A stretch of 64,000 bases of DNA from Pseudolysobacter sp964466115 (GTDB lineage: Bacteria > Pseudomonadota > Gammaproteobacteria > Xanthomonadales > Rhodanobacteraceae): positions 1 to 64,000 of the forward strand of contig CAYXMH010000012.1 of assembly GCA_964466115.1 (NCBI GenBank), given 5' to 3'. This document shows, piece by piece, positions 1 through 8,874 of this stretch. The notes beneath the pieces are model-generated. The model had not been told where the DNA came from. It did no database searches and saw only the letters and a program-made list of their open reading frames with translations. Every line of letters begins with the position of its first letter. Within the stretch, counting starts at the first letter, position 1. The translations under genes and the position numbers were made by a program.

Positions 1-193
1 AACATAACCCCTGAACCTCGAATCAAAAAGCAAACGAATGTGAATAGGACATTTTCTTATGTGAATTTTTGTTACGCGCAAGATGGCTTAATGCTGAGCG
101 GTTATTCGACACGTAAATGAAAACGAATAGCCCGGGCTCGCGAACGCCTATTTGGACGATTGTCAGAATTAATGAATGTATTTCTCAGGAGTT

Positions 194-967
194 TTACAGC
201 GTCCGCGTCTGGCCGCCATCGATATCCAAAATCGCGCCCTGGCAATACCCGGCTTGCGCCGAAATAAGAAACGCCACAGCATTGGCGATTTCCTCGGGAC
301 GACCAAACCGCGCAACACCGAGTTTTTCGGACATGCGCTGTGCCGCAGCGATGGAATCAATCCCATCACGCGATGCAATAGACTGCACGCGCGCCAATAA
401 ACGTTCAGTTGCAATCGAGCCTGGGTTAATGGCGTTAACGCGCACGCCATCTTTGACGCCGCGATCAGCGAGTGCCTTGGTGAGATTCAACATCGCGGCA
501 TTGACCGTGCCACCGATCGTGAATTCCGCGCTGGCGGTGCGCCCACCAACGCCAACGATATTGACGATGTTGCCTTGATTGGCTTTAAGCTCAGGCCAAG
601 CCGCGCGGACGCAGCGCATGGCGCCGAAAAACTTCAAGGCAAATCCATCCGCCCAGTCTGCATCGGATAATGCAAAAAAATCGCCGCGCTTAGTCGCGCC
701 GGCATTGTTGATCAATGCGTCGATTCGATAAAAACGTTCAAGCGCTGCGACAACCACCGCAGCCGGTACTGCGGGCTTGCTCAAATCAACCGCTTGTACC
801 AAGCAATCGGTGGGCAACATCCTTGCAAGGTCTTCTAATAAGGATTGCGAACGCGCAACCAAAACCAATTGCATCCCTTCCGCCGCAAGCCGTTCGGCCA
901 CCGCACGCCCAATGCCGCGGCTGGCACCGGTAACGATCGCGACTTTGCCCGATAGTTGAAGATCCAT
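194..967 (-). CDS. SDR-family protein with degenerate catalytic site
   Basis: 257 residues with the classical short-chain dehydrogenase Rossmann fold: TGASRGIG at residues 13-20 for the dinucleotide and NNAG at 87-90. The family fold is clear, but the catalytic triad is not: where Tyr and Lys of YxxxK should stand there are Gly152 and Asn156 (IGGTVNAAM), and the usual catalytic Ser before them is Val138/Gly139. It may bind NAD(P)(H) without normal keto/hydroxyl redox chemistry, or use other residues. It lies 10 bases downstream of the DUF4399 gene on the same strand, so the two are probably cotranscribed. ATG start at 967. Substrate unknown. Confidence 0.85.
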   Translation of the reverse strand: MDLQLSGKVAIVTGASRGIGRAVAERLAAEGMQLVLVARSQSLLEDLARMLPTDCLVQAVDLSKPAVPAAVVVAALERFYRIDALINNAGATKRGDFFALSDADWADGFALKFFGAMRCVRAAWPELKANQGNIVNIVGVGGRTASAEFTIGGTVNAAMLNLTKALADRGVKDGVRVNAINPGSIATERLLARVQSIASRDGIDSIAAAQRMSEKLGVARFGRPEEIANAVAFLISAQAGYCQGAILDIDGGQTRTL

Positions 968-977
968 CGACTAAACG

Positions 978-1421
978 TTATTTCACATGCACGGTAATTT
1001 TCTGCGATACCACGGGTGGATCAAACGGCATATGCAACGCGTCGCCCAATAGCAATTGCAAGGTGTGATCGCCCGGCATGAGATGAATCACCGTTTCGGT
1101 TTGGCCTGCGCCAAAGTGCAGGTGTGTATCGTCTTTTGCAATCGGTTGATCCATCTGCGGCAATTCTTTTCCGTCGACCAGAAGATGATGGTGGCCGGTA
1201 TTGGCCGTCTGCACTCCTGCTGGAGCAATCCCCATCCCTTTAAGACCAAATCGAACCGTCACATCCGTGCTTACCGTTTCGCCATCTTTCGGGCTGATGA
1301 AATAAAGCTCGACTCCAGCAGGCGCTTTCGTGCGTGGTAATGTAGCGGTAGTGGGCGCAGCATTGGCCAGCGCCGAGGTAATAAGCAGGCAGCCGAGATA
1401 AAATAACCATGCCGTTTTCAT
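978..1421 (-). CDS. DUF4399 domain exported protein
   Basis: 147 residues. The start is the ATG at 1421, which has a strong AGGAGG ribosome-binding site at 1426-1431; a longer reading from a GTG at 1580 would run into the opposite gene. The N-terminus MKTAWLFYLGCLLITSALA is a signal peptide, so the product is periplasmic or secreted. The rest matches the DUF4399 family: a small beta-rich domain with many His (TGHHHLLVDG, DDTHLHFG) and the characteristic LMPGDHTLQLLLGDALHMPF segment. His clusters could bind a metal, but function is unknown. It heads a probable two-gene unit with the SDR gene. Confidence 0.82.
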   Translation of the reverse strand: MKTAWLFYLGCLLITSALANAAPTTATLPRTKAPAGVELYFISPKDGETVSTDVTVRFGLKGMGIAPAGVQTANTGHHHLLVDGKELPQMDQPIAKDDTHLHFGAGQTETVIHLMPGDHTLQLLLGDALHMPFDPPVVSQKITVHVK

Positions 1422-1534
1422 AATGCCTCCTATTGCCCAATGTCCGATTGGCATCATACCGCCAAACCAAAATACCAACACGCTAGCCGGTTGTAGATAC
1501 CAAACCACCCACTTTTCAATATCGTTACAACCCA

Positions 1535-3343
1535 ATGTCAAAAACCGCTGCGTCAAACCCAACCCCCACGGTCGATACACGCAGCGCGGTACGCCAGTTA
1601 TTGCCGACTTTGTGGCAATTTCGCGGCCGCGTTGCGCTATCTCTTAGCTGCCTGATCGTCGCCAAGTTGGCGAATATCGGTGTGCCTTTGATGTTGAAGC
1701 AAATCGTCGACCGATTGGACCCTAAAGTCGCGGCGCTGGCCGTGCCCGGATTATTGCTGGTCGGTTACGGCGTACTGCGGTTGTCATCGGTATTGTTTGC
1801 CCAGCTGCGCGATATTTTTTTCGAACGCGTCAGTCAACGCGCAATGCGCAGCGCCGGCATGGCTACGTTTCGCCATTTACACCAGCTTAGCTTGCGCTTT
1901 CACCTCGATCGCCACACCGGTGGCATTGCCCGTGACATTGAACGCGGCACGCGCGGTATCTACAACATGCTCGGCTACGCGATCTTCAATGTCATACCCA
2001 CCTTGCTTGAGATTGTGCTGGTCACGGCGCTGCTGCTGCGCCAATTCGATATCCGATTCGCGGCGATCACGCTTGGCACGATGACGCTTTACATCGCCTT
2101 CACCGTATTCATCACCAATTGGCGCACGCGTATCGTGCGTCAAATGAATGAAACCGACGCCGCGGCGAATGCTAAGGCAGTGGACAGCCTGCTGAATTAC
2201 GAGACAGTAAAATATTTTGGGAATGAAGAATTTGAGGCGGAACGATACGATACCAACCTGCGCCGATACGAAGATGTAGCGGTGCAAAGCGAGGCTTCGC
2301 TCGGTGTCTTAAATGGCGCACAGAGTTTGATTATTGCCGTCGGGCTTACCTCATTGCTGTGGTTTGCCGCTGAAGGCGTCAGCACCGGTCAGTTGACTTT
2401 GGGGGATTTGGTTCTGGTCAATTCCCTGCTGTTGCAACTTTCAATTCCGCTTAATTTTTTGGGTACCACGTATCGCGAAATTAAGCGCGGACTCACGGAT
2501 ATGGAGCGCATGTTCCGGCTGCTTACCGAGCATGGCGAAATTCAAGATCCGCCCAATGCACCGCCGTTGCTCATCAAGGGAGCCGAAGTGCGGTTCGAGC
2601 ACGTCAACTTTTCCTACCACGAACAAAGAAATATTTTGTTTGATGTGGATTTTGTCATAAACCCCGGGAAAACCGTCGCGGTAGTCGGCACCACCGGCAG
2701 CGGAAAATCGACATTGGCGCGATTGCTGTTTCGCTTCTACGACGTCGCGAGTGGCCGCATCGTGATCGACAACCAAGACATCCGCGCGGTTACCCAAGCA
2801 TCATTGCGCCGTGCGATCGGCATCGTGCCGCAGGATACGGTCCTGTTCAACGATACAATTTATTACAACATCGCTTATGGCAGACCGGATGCCACGCGCG
2901 AAGATGTCATCACGGCAGCCCGCGCTGCGCATATTCACGAGTTTATCGTGAGCCTTCCAGAGGGCTACGAGACGACGGTGGGCGAACGTGGGCTCAAATT
3001 ATCGGGTGGTGAAAAACAACGGGTGGCCATCGCGCGCACCTTGCTGAAAAATCCAGCTATCTTGGTATTTGACGAAGCCACCAGTGCGCTCGATACTGGC
3101 ACCGAAAAAATCATCCAGCAGCAACTGACCGAAATTGCACGAAACCGCAGCACGCTGGTGATTGCCCATCGTCTATCCACGATTACCGCCGCCGATGAAA
3201 TTTTGGTGTTGGAACAAGGCCGCATCATAGAGCGCGGTACGCACAATGAATTGCTGCAACACCAAGGGCGTTATGCCGCGTTATGGTCGTTACAGCAACG
3301 TGAGCAGAGCTCATCCATACCGTTTGCGCCGGCGCAAGGCTAA
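1535..3343 (+). CDS. Atm1-type ABC exporter (half-transporter, TM domain fused to ATPase)
   Basis: 602 residues, a full-length half-transporter that should dimerise in the inner membrane. Residues about 30-320 are the six-helix exporter domain, including NYETVKYFGNEEFE at 221-234, a signature of the Atm1/HMT1 heavy-metal/glutathione-compound exporter group. The ATPase follows: Walker A GTTGSGKST 385-393, Q-loop in VPQDTVLFND, signature LSGGEKQR 489-496, Walker B ILVFDEATSALD and the H-loop IAHRLST. Family members export glutathione-linked metals or sulfur/iron-sulfur precursors; the actual substrate cannot be read here. It is divergent from the DUF4399 gene with 113 bases between starts and has no obvious Shine-Dalgarno site. 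Confidence 0.93.
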   Translation: MSKTAASNPTPTVDTRSAVRQLLPTLWQFRGRVALSLSCLIVAKLANIGVPLMLKQIVDRLDPKVAALAVPGLLLVGYGVLRLSSVLFAQLRDIFFERVSQRAMRSAGMATFRHLHQLSLRFHLDRHTGGIARDIERGTRGIYNMLGYAIFNVIPTLLEIVLVTALLLRQFDIRFAAITLGTMTLYIAFTVFITNWRTRIVRQMNETDAAANAKAVDSLLNYETVKYFGNEEFEAERYDTNLRRYEDVAVQSEASLGVLNGAQSLIIAVGLTSLLWFAAEGVSTGQLTLGDLVLVNSLLLQLSIPLNFLGTTYREIKRGLTDMERMFRLLTEHGEIQDPPNAPPLLIKGAEVRFEHVNFSYHEQRNILFDVDFVINPGKTVAVVGTTGSGKSTLARLLFRFYDVASGRIVIDNQDIRAVTQASLRRAIGIVPQDTVLFNDTIYYNIAYGRPDATREDVITAARAAHIHEFIVSLPEGYETTVGERGLKLSGGEKQRVAIARTLLKNPAILVFDEATSALDTGTEKIIQQQLTEIARNRSTLVIAHRLSTITAADEILVLEQGRIIERGTHNELLQHQGRYAALWSLQQREQSSSIPFAPAQG

Positions 3344-3374
3344 CGTTGTTAGAACGTGAACTTGGGCCAGATCC

Positions 3375-3403
3375 TTTTCACAAAAAAACAATAAAACTAT
3401 ACT
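3375..3403 (+). promoter_or_regulatory. Predicted sigma70 promoter
   Basis: TTTTCA at 3375-3380 and TATACT at 3398-3403 are separated by 17 bases in an A-rich stretch, 77 bases before the start of the gene at 3480. Prediction from consensus only. Confidence 0.5.
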
Positions 3404-3479
3404 GAAGCCCGATTTTACGGCGTACCATAGCCTGTAAGTCGTGGGGTTTGATACCCATGAAGAAGCCACAAGGAATTCA

Positions 3480-4466
3480 ATGTCCGCCGTTCGCTATTTC
3501 GCTGTTCTCGGAGCCACCGAGGATGAAGCCATCCAATTTACCGCCTTACTCGCGCAAGCCGGTATGCGGCTCCAGCCGCGTTGGCAGCTGGGCGAAGTGG
3601 CCAACGCCGACTTGCTACTGGTTGATATCGATTCCGTATACGGTCATATGGATTGGTTGCAAGCCCATAACAGCGGACGCTTAACCGCTGTTGTAACCGA
3701 ACAGGAAGGCTTTGAAGGACACGATTTGATATTGACCAAACCAACGACCCTTGCGGCAGCCGCAGCGCTGTTTACACAGCTAAGCACGCGTATTGAAACA
3801 CCGTCGACCAAGCCAAACCAAGCCTCCAGCGTTGAAACAGCCCCCATCACCATGGCTGTGGAACCACCAGGCACAGAGACGCCCACATCGCATACGTTAA
3901 TTGATTATCTCAACGACAATCCCCTGCATGAAGTGGCGCGTATCGTTAAAGGCAGTGCACCGCCGTTAATACTCGATTCCATCCATCGGGTATTTCACTT
4001 TAACGGGAATTTGCGGACACTGGCGCCTTACTGTCAGCACCCGCTTGCGCACAGCGACTGGCAAGCATTGACGGGCGATGAAATGGATTGCATCCGGGAA
4101 TTAACGCCTGCCCAGCCGTATTCGCGATTGATCTGGGCGTTTCACGCACTTGCAACCGACAGCCGTTTGCTGGCGGAGTTGGACGCCAATGCAAAGTTTA
4201 AATTGGCGCGTTGGCCGCAAATCGAACGCGAATTCCCAAAACATTTCCGCATCGCAACGTTTATGTTGAAGCAATTGTCTCCACTCTCGGCCATAGTCGA
4301 ACAAAGCAACGCCGCTTTACCCGAAGTGATCGATTTCATTAACGCTTACTACGCCATCGGCTATATTGAAACCGATAGCACCCCCCCTCGCGCGCCGAAG
4401 CAAAACCTCAGCAAGCGCGGTGCATTGCTGTCGCGCCTGCGCCATCCATTTGGTAATCCGCGTTGA
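3480..4466 (+). CDS. Hypothetical protein, receiver-like N-terminus and winged-helix-like C-terminus
   Basis: 328 residues from the ATG at 3480, chosen because AAGGA lies 6-7 bases upstream. No family recognised with certainty. The first ~110 residues have the rhythm of a response-regulator receiver: beta strand/Asp at LLLVDID, and ILTKP near the end resembling the conserved Lys-Pro. A Pro/Thr-rich linker follows (about 113-150), then a helical C-terminal half containing LARWPQIERE and a segment (FRIATFMLKQLSPLSAIVEQ and after) that looks like a degenerate winged helix. A basic tail ends the protein. Possibly a regulatory scaffold; this is inference from shape, not from a confirmed homologue. 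Confidence 0.72.
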   Translation: MSAVRYFAVLGATEDEAIQFTALLAQAGMRLQPRWQLGEVANADLLLVDIDSVYGHMDWLQAHNSGRLTAVVTEQEGFEGHDLILTKPTTLAAAAALFTQLSTRIETPSTKPNQASSVETAPITMAVEPPGTETPTSHTLIDYLNDNPLHEVARIVKGSAPPLILDSIHRVFHFNGNLRTLAPYCQHPLAHSDWQALTGDEMDCIRELTPAQPYSRLIWAFHALATDSRLLAELDANAKFKLARWPQIEREFPKHFRIATFMLKQLSPLSAIVEQSNAALPEVIDFINAYYAIGYIETDSTPPRAPKQNLSKRGALLSRLRHPFGNPR

Positions 4467-4512
4467 TTCCCTAGCTGTAATAAGCTTGAGCAGCTGCGGC
4501 CATACGAGCCGT

Positions 4513-5223
4513 TTAATCCGATAATTTGTCTTGATCGGCGAGATTGGTGTGGCGCACATCCTGTCCGCGTACCATGTAGATTGCGTGTTCGCAGATGTTT
4601 TTTGCCCGATCACCAATGCGCTCTAAAGCCTTGGCTGACCAAATCAATTCCAACATCGCCGGAACACGCTCCGGCAGCGCGCTCATGGTGGCAATTAACG
4701 CGCGCAGCAAGTCGTCGTAAACGGCGTCCACCTTGCGGTCACGGCGAATAATCTCCATTGCCAATGTCACATCCATACGCGCAAAAGCATCCAGCGCACC
4801 AAGCAGCAGCTCCCGCACCATCTGCCCAAGCCGATCGAACTTTAACAGCAGGGCCTCGTCAAAATCGTACGATTGAGTGCTATCGGCCAGATGCGCCACG
4901 TGTTCCGCCTCGTCACCGATGCGTTCGATATCCGCGGTCATCTTCAATACCGACAGTACCAAACGCAAATCCGACGCGGCCGGTTGGCGCCTGGCCAGAA
5001 TCGACGTGCATTGCTCGTCGATATCAATCTCCAACGCATCCACCTGAGCTTCGCGCGCCGATATTTCGGCCGCCTGATCGGTATCGCGCGCCGCCACCGC
5101 ACGCAGTGCGGCAGCAAGTTGTTCTTCAACCAATCCCCCCATGGTCAACAATTGCCGACGCAATGTTTCCAGCTCGCTGTTGTATTGCTGTGAAATATGA
5201 CGGGTGAGGTTTAGTTGGTCCAT
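4513..5223 (-). CDS. phoU: Phosphate signalling regulator PhoU
   Basis: 236 residues, the normal PhoU length, built of two similar three-helix bundles. Metal-binding-type acidic motifs are visible in each repeat (ERIGDEAEHVA near the end of the first half, ERIGDRAKNICEHA in the second). PhoU restrains PhoR/PhoB signalling and Pst phosphate uptake at the cytoplasmic membrane. ATG at 5223 preceded by AGGG. In this window it stands apart from any pstSCAB or phoBR genes, so the pst operon must lie elsewhere. Confidence 0.95.
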   Translation of the reverse strand: MDQLNLTRHISQQYNSELETLRRQLLTMGGLVEEQLAAALRAVAARDTDQAAEISAREAQVDALEIDIDEQCTSILARRQPAASDLRLVLSVLKMTADIERIGDEAEHVAHLADSTQSYDFDEALLLKFDRLGQMVRELLLGALDAFARMDVTLAMEIIRRDRKVDAVYDDLLRALIATMSALPERVPAMLELIWSAKALERIGDRAKNICEHAIYMVRGQDVRHTNLADQDKLSD

Positions 5224-5271
5224 GAATCCCTAGTCGTGAACTGCAAGCGGGGCTTAGAGCTGCTGTGGATA

Positions 5272-5300
5272 GAAGCGGTGGGCTGAGCCCACCCTGCTTC
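5272..5300. repeat. Palindromic intergenic hairpin, possible terminator
   Basis: GAAGC/GCTTC outer arms and a GTGGGCT/AGCCCAC inner stem form a strong hairpin with a small bulge between phoU and the DUF885 gene. It may be a REP-like dispersed element. No T-tract follows on either strand, so a terminator role is uncertain. Confidence 0.5.
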
Positions 5301-5314
5301 CGTTGAGACTTCGG

Positions 5315-7129
5315 CTATTTCGTACGTGCAATATAATCGTCAATGACGCGCTCGAGCAAGGCCAGCGGCAACGCGCCATGGGTTAGCACTTCATTGTGGA
5401 ACTGTTTGATATCAAATTTCGGCCCTAATTCTCTTTTCGCTTTTTCGCGCAATTCCAGAATTTTCAGCATCCCGACCTTATACGCCAGGGCTTGGCCCGG
5501 ATCGACGAAATAACGTTCAATTTCCGCCACAACATCGGATTCTGCCATGCCGGTGTTATCGATCATATAAGCGATCGCCTGCTCGCGCGTCCAATGTTTG
5601 TAATGAATGCCGCTATCAACCACCAAGCGTACTGCACGCATCATCTCATCGCGCAAACGACCGAGGTTGTCGAGCGGATTTTTCTCAAAACCAAGCTCCC
5701 AACTGAGTCTTTCCGAGTACAACGCCCAGCCTTCTGCATAGGCGGTAAACGGTAGCACGCGCCGAAAAAATGGCACGCCTTGCAATTCCTGCGCAATCGA
5801 TATTTGGAAATGATGCCCGGGAATGCCTTCGTGATACGCCAGCGTGCGCATCGTAAATTTGGGGTTTTCGGCGGTATCACGCATATTGGCGTAAAACACG
5901 CCGGGGCGCGTTCCATCGAACGAACCGGGTTGATAATAAGCGCCCGGTGCCGTTTTCTCCGAAAACTCAGGCACTGCTTTTACTTCCACACCCAGTTTAG
6001 GGCGCACATCGAAGCTGCTATCAAGCCCATGGTTTACTTCATCCAAAATCGCCTGATAGTCCTTTAACATCGCTTGCTTACCATCGGGCGTATTGGGATA
6101 CAGCTGCGCCGGGTCTTTCGCCAATTGCTGCACCCGCTCACCGATACCGCCTTCGCTTAAACCTTGCGCCTTTAAAATTTGATCCATCTCGCCGGTGATG
6201 CGAGCGACCTCGGACAAGCCCAGTTGATGCACCTGCTCCGGTGTCATGTTCGTCGTGGTGTGCTGCTTGACGCACCATGCGTAATAAGCGTCGCCGTCCG
6301 GGAACGCCCAGGCGCCGTTATTGCCCTGCGTCTTGGCTTGCAGCGCCGTGAAATAGTCGATTAGCGCGTGATACGCAGGATAGACATTGCGCTGAATCGC
6401 AGTACCCGCATCCGCCAATAGGCGTTCGCGTGTGGCATTGTCCATCTTGTCGGCCGCAATCTTGTCCAACTTCTCCTTAAAACTGACGTACAGTACATTG
6501 TCTTGCGCGGGTTTCTCGATAAACCCGCTCATTTGCTTAAGCACTTTTTCAACCATGAATTGCGGCGGGATCAATTTTTGCGTCTCACGCAACCGCAAGC
6601 CTTCCAGCACTTGATCGAACTTCACGGTGAATTTGTTTAATCGTGTAATATAATTTTTTGCATCTTTTTCATTATTTACTTGATGCACTTGAGCCATGAA
6701 GTTGGGTAAGCCGCTTTGGATGCCCTGCATCTGGTTGACCGGAAAATCGTAATTGCGGAAGCGATCGCCCTCCACCTGTATGCCGAGGAAGTAATCCAAC
6801 ACGTCGTAAGACAGTTGATTTTCGCGATCCAACGCGGCGCGGTCGTAGCGATGCAACATCGCTAGGTCGTCCTTCACCATTTGCGCGGCCTTGGCGTCGT
6901 GCGCCGGTGAGGCATCGCTGAACTTATCGCTGTAAAAATCCAGCCACGGCGGCAATATGCGCATGCTGCTCAGCATTTCCGGATTATCCAGCGCAAACTC
7001 GACAAAAACGCGGCCGTAATACCAATTGATCTTGTACGGCTTGAAATAAATGACGTGAATTAGAAAACCGCCAATCAACAGCACCGCCAATAAACTTAAG
7101 CGCAAAATCCACCGCAATAGCGTTCTCAT
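5315..7129 (-). CDS. DUF885 family zinc-peptidase-like membrane-anchored protein
   Basis: 604 residues from the ATG at 7129, which follows GGGGAAA and directly starts an N-terminal hydrophobic segment (MRTLLRWILRLSLLAVLLIGG) acting as signal anchor. The body is the DUF885 family, whose members resemble thermostable carboxypeptidase/M32-like metallopeptidases. The family's conserved HEGIPGHHFQ motif is intact near residue 440, followed by EGWALYSERL with the expected downstream Glu. Family members are periplasmic or surface proteins suspected to be peptidases; substrate unknown. Single gene, with a palindromic repeat just downstream. Confidence 0.88.
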   Translation of the reverse strand: MRTLLRWILRLSLLAVLLIGGFLIHVIYFKPYKINWYYGRVFVEFALDNPEMLSSMRILPPWLDFYSDKFSDASPAHDAKAAQMVKDDLAMLHRYDRAALDRENQLSYDVLDYFLGIQVEGDRFRNYDFPVNQMQGIQSGLPNFMAQVHQVNNEKDAKNYITRLNKFTVKFDQVLEGLRLRETQKLIPPQFMVEKVLKQMSGFIEKPAQDNVLYVSFKEKLDKIAADKMDNATRERLLADAGTAIQRNVYPAYHALIDYFTALQAKTQGNNGAWAFPDGDAYYAWCVKQHTTTNMTPEQVHQLGLSEVARITGEMDQILKAQGLSEGGIGERVQQLAKDPAQLYPNTPDGKQAMLKDYQAILDEVNHGLDSSFDVRPKLGVEVKAVPEFSEKTAPGAYYQPGSFDGTRPGVFYANMRDTAENPKFTMRTLAYHEGIPGHHFQISIAQELQGVPFFRRVLPFTAYAEGWALYSERLSWELGFEKNPLDNLGRLRDEMMRAVRLVVDSGIHYKHWTREQAIAYMIDNTGMAESDVVAEIERYFVDPGQALAYKVGMLKILELREKAKRELGPKFDIKQFHNEVLTHGALPLALLERVIDDYIARTK

Positions 7130-7378
7130 TGCATTTCCCCAAAAAATAAAGTGCCTACTGTAACAAGTGTGAGTTTGTGGGTATAAGCCAGAAGTCATGG
7201 CCCGGCGCAAATACCGGCGATTTACCCACTGCGCCGGGCCATAACTGGCGCACCATACCAGCTTATCCCGCGTCCGGCATCTTCAGGACCGATCGCCTGT
7301 ATCACGCTATTGCGGGCTTGGCTCATTTAGCCTTTACACTTTACCGGTCGCCGCTGCGCAACCGGCAAGGAAAATCGA

Positions 7379-8233
7379 ATGAATTATTTGCACGCCTTTC
7401 ATGCCGGAAACTTTGCCGATGTGTTCAAACACGCCATGTTGGTGGGTCTGATCGAAACGCTAAAAGCCAAACCGACGCCATTCAGCTACGTGGAAACGCA
7501 TGCCGGCGCCGGCCGTTACGAGCTTAATGCCGCTGAGGCAAATCGCACCAACGAATACCAGAATGGGATCCTGCGGCTGATCGGCGCGGACAACCCCGCA
7601 AACGGCATTCTTTCAGCTTATCTAGACCTGGTACGCACCCTTAATCCGATTAAAAATGCGCACGAGCTTGGCATTTATCCGGGCTCGCCGCTGCTGGTTA
7701 GCTTATTGATGCGCGATGGCGATCATGCTCACTTGTGCGAGCTGCAGCCCAACGAAGCGACCAAGCTTAAGGCATTGTTTCAAAACGATCGGCGCATACA
7801 AGTCCACGCGCGCGATGGGTATGCCGCGCTAAAAGCGCTATTGCCGCCGAAACCTGCGCGCGGCCTGGTATTAATCGACCCGCCGTTCGAAGCGCAAGAA
7901 AATGAATTTCGAGCGATTGAGGCGGCCTTGGAAACTGGACGCACACGCTGGCCAACCGGCATATATGCCATTTGGTATCCCATCAAGCTGCGTCAATCGA
8001 TCAAACCATTTCACCGCTGGCTGCAATCCTGCGGCCTTAAAAAAATCCTAGCCGCAGAACTGCTATTACATCCCGACAATTCTGGATTGCGCCTAAATGG
8101 CTGCGGCATGATTATCATCAATACACCGTGGCAATTCGATCAACGCATCGAGCCGATGATGCCTGTGTTGACGAAACATCTTGCACAAAACCAGTTTGGC
8201 CAGTATTCCATCGAATGGCTTGCGCGCGAGTAG
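7379..8233 (+). CDS. rlmJ: 23S rRNA (adenine(2030)-N6)-methyltransferase RlmJ
   Basis: 284 residues, close to the E. coli enzyme (280). It methylates A2030 of 23S rRNA with S-adenosylmethionine. The family N-terminus MNYLHAFHAGNFADVFKHA is exact, the SAM-binding region is ETHAGAGRYEL, and the catalytic adenine-methyltransferase motif is IDPPFE, with the Asp at about residue 167. The ATG follows AAGGAAAATCGA, a good ribosome-binding site. Monocistronic, convergent with the gene at 8264. Confidence 0.96.
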   Translation: MNYLHAFHAGNFADVFKHAMLVGLIETLKAKPTPFSYVETHAGAGRYELNAAEANRTNEYQNGILRLIGADNPANGILSAYLDLVRTLNPIKNAHELGIYPGSPLLVSLLMRDGDHAHLCELQPNEATKLKALFQNDRRIQVHARDGYAALKALLPPKPARGLVLIDPPFEAQENEFRAIEAALETGRTRWPTGIYAIWYPIKLRQSIKPFHRWLQSCGLKKILAAELLLHPDNSGLRLNGCGMIIINTPWQFDQRIEPMMPVLTKHLAQNQFGQYSIEWLARE

Positions 8234-8241
8234 CGCGCAAG
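8219..8241. terminator. Hairpin over the rlmJ stop codon
   Basis: CTTGCGCGC (8219-8227) and GCGCGCAAG (8233-8241) pair perfectly around a 5-base loop that contains part of the rlmJ stop codon. There is no T-run after it, so it may be a terminator or an mRNA 3'-end stabiliser between two convergent genes. Confidence 0.4.
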
Positions 8242-8263
8242 GGCAAGCACCCTAAGCTTACGC

Positions 8264-8797
8264 TTAAGATGTGGCCAACCGCTTCAAATGGAAAATTTTT
8301 GCCGGGCCGTCTGGTTTGCCTTTTTCCCAACTTTGCCATTCGCTTTTTAACTCATCGCCGTTCACGAACTCGTGCTTCACCGAGTGCATATGCGTGTCGA
8401 TTTTTGTATTGATATTGGCACCGCCATCCAATGTAAAACTCAAACTGCGGCCATTAAACGCCCCCGCGTGCATATGCGGCTGATTACCCGCTGCGCAATA
8501 ATGCGTAAGCACTAACGCCTTGCCTTCATGGGTATACAGCGTAACCATTTCGTGCGCGGTGCCGGGAAATAGCGTTTCCATTACCGCGGTTCCACCGGCC
8601 GTCACGCTGTAGCGCGCGACGATCGGGCGCGACGAACCGTCGGCTGCGCCATCTGCATCCACCCAATCACCCGTCAATGCTTTAAGGCGGTCAAACCCGT
8701 CGCCGGTAGCGGCCGCATGTGCATTAGCGCTGAGCCCAACACCACCAATTACCAATGCAAACAAACCGAAAAAAAACAGTCTACGCGTGTTCTTCAT
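8264..8797 (-). CDS. Exported hypothetical protein
   Basis: 177 residues with a signal peptide (basic start, hydrophobic core to about residue 25, cleavage likely after ANA-HA). The mature part begins GDGFDRLKALTGDWV, a pattern seen in small beta-barrel proteins annotated as DUF1579 or THAP4/nitrobindin-like, and holds many His residues (HYCAAGNQPHMHAG, DTHMHSVKHEF) that could bind metal or haem. I cannot assign a function. ATG at 8797 after AGGG. The gene lies convergently to rlmJ and directly downstream of nothing on its own strand. Confidence 0.75.
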   Translation of the reverse strand: MKNTRRLFFFGLFALVIGGVGLSANAHAAATGDGFDRLKALTGDWVDADGAADGSSRPIVARYSVTAGGTAVMETLFPGTAHEMVTLYTHEGKALVLTHYCAAGNQPHMHAGAFNGRSLSFTLDGGANINTKIDTHMHSVKHEFVNGDELKSEWQSWEKGKPDGPAKIFHLKRLATS

Positions 8798-8874
8798 ATT
8801 ATCGATCCCTTAAAAGAATTGAGTATGAAACTGTACCTACTCCGCAACGGATTGGAAACCCGTTTCAGTGGCGG

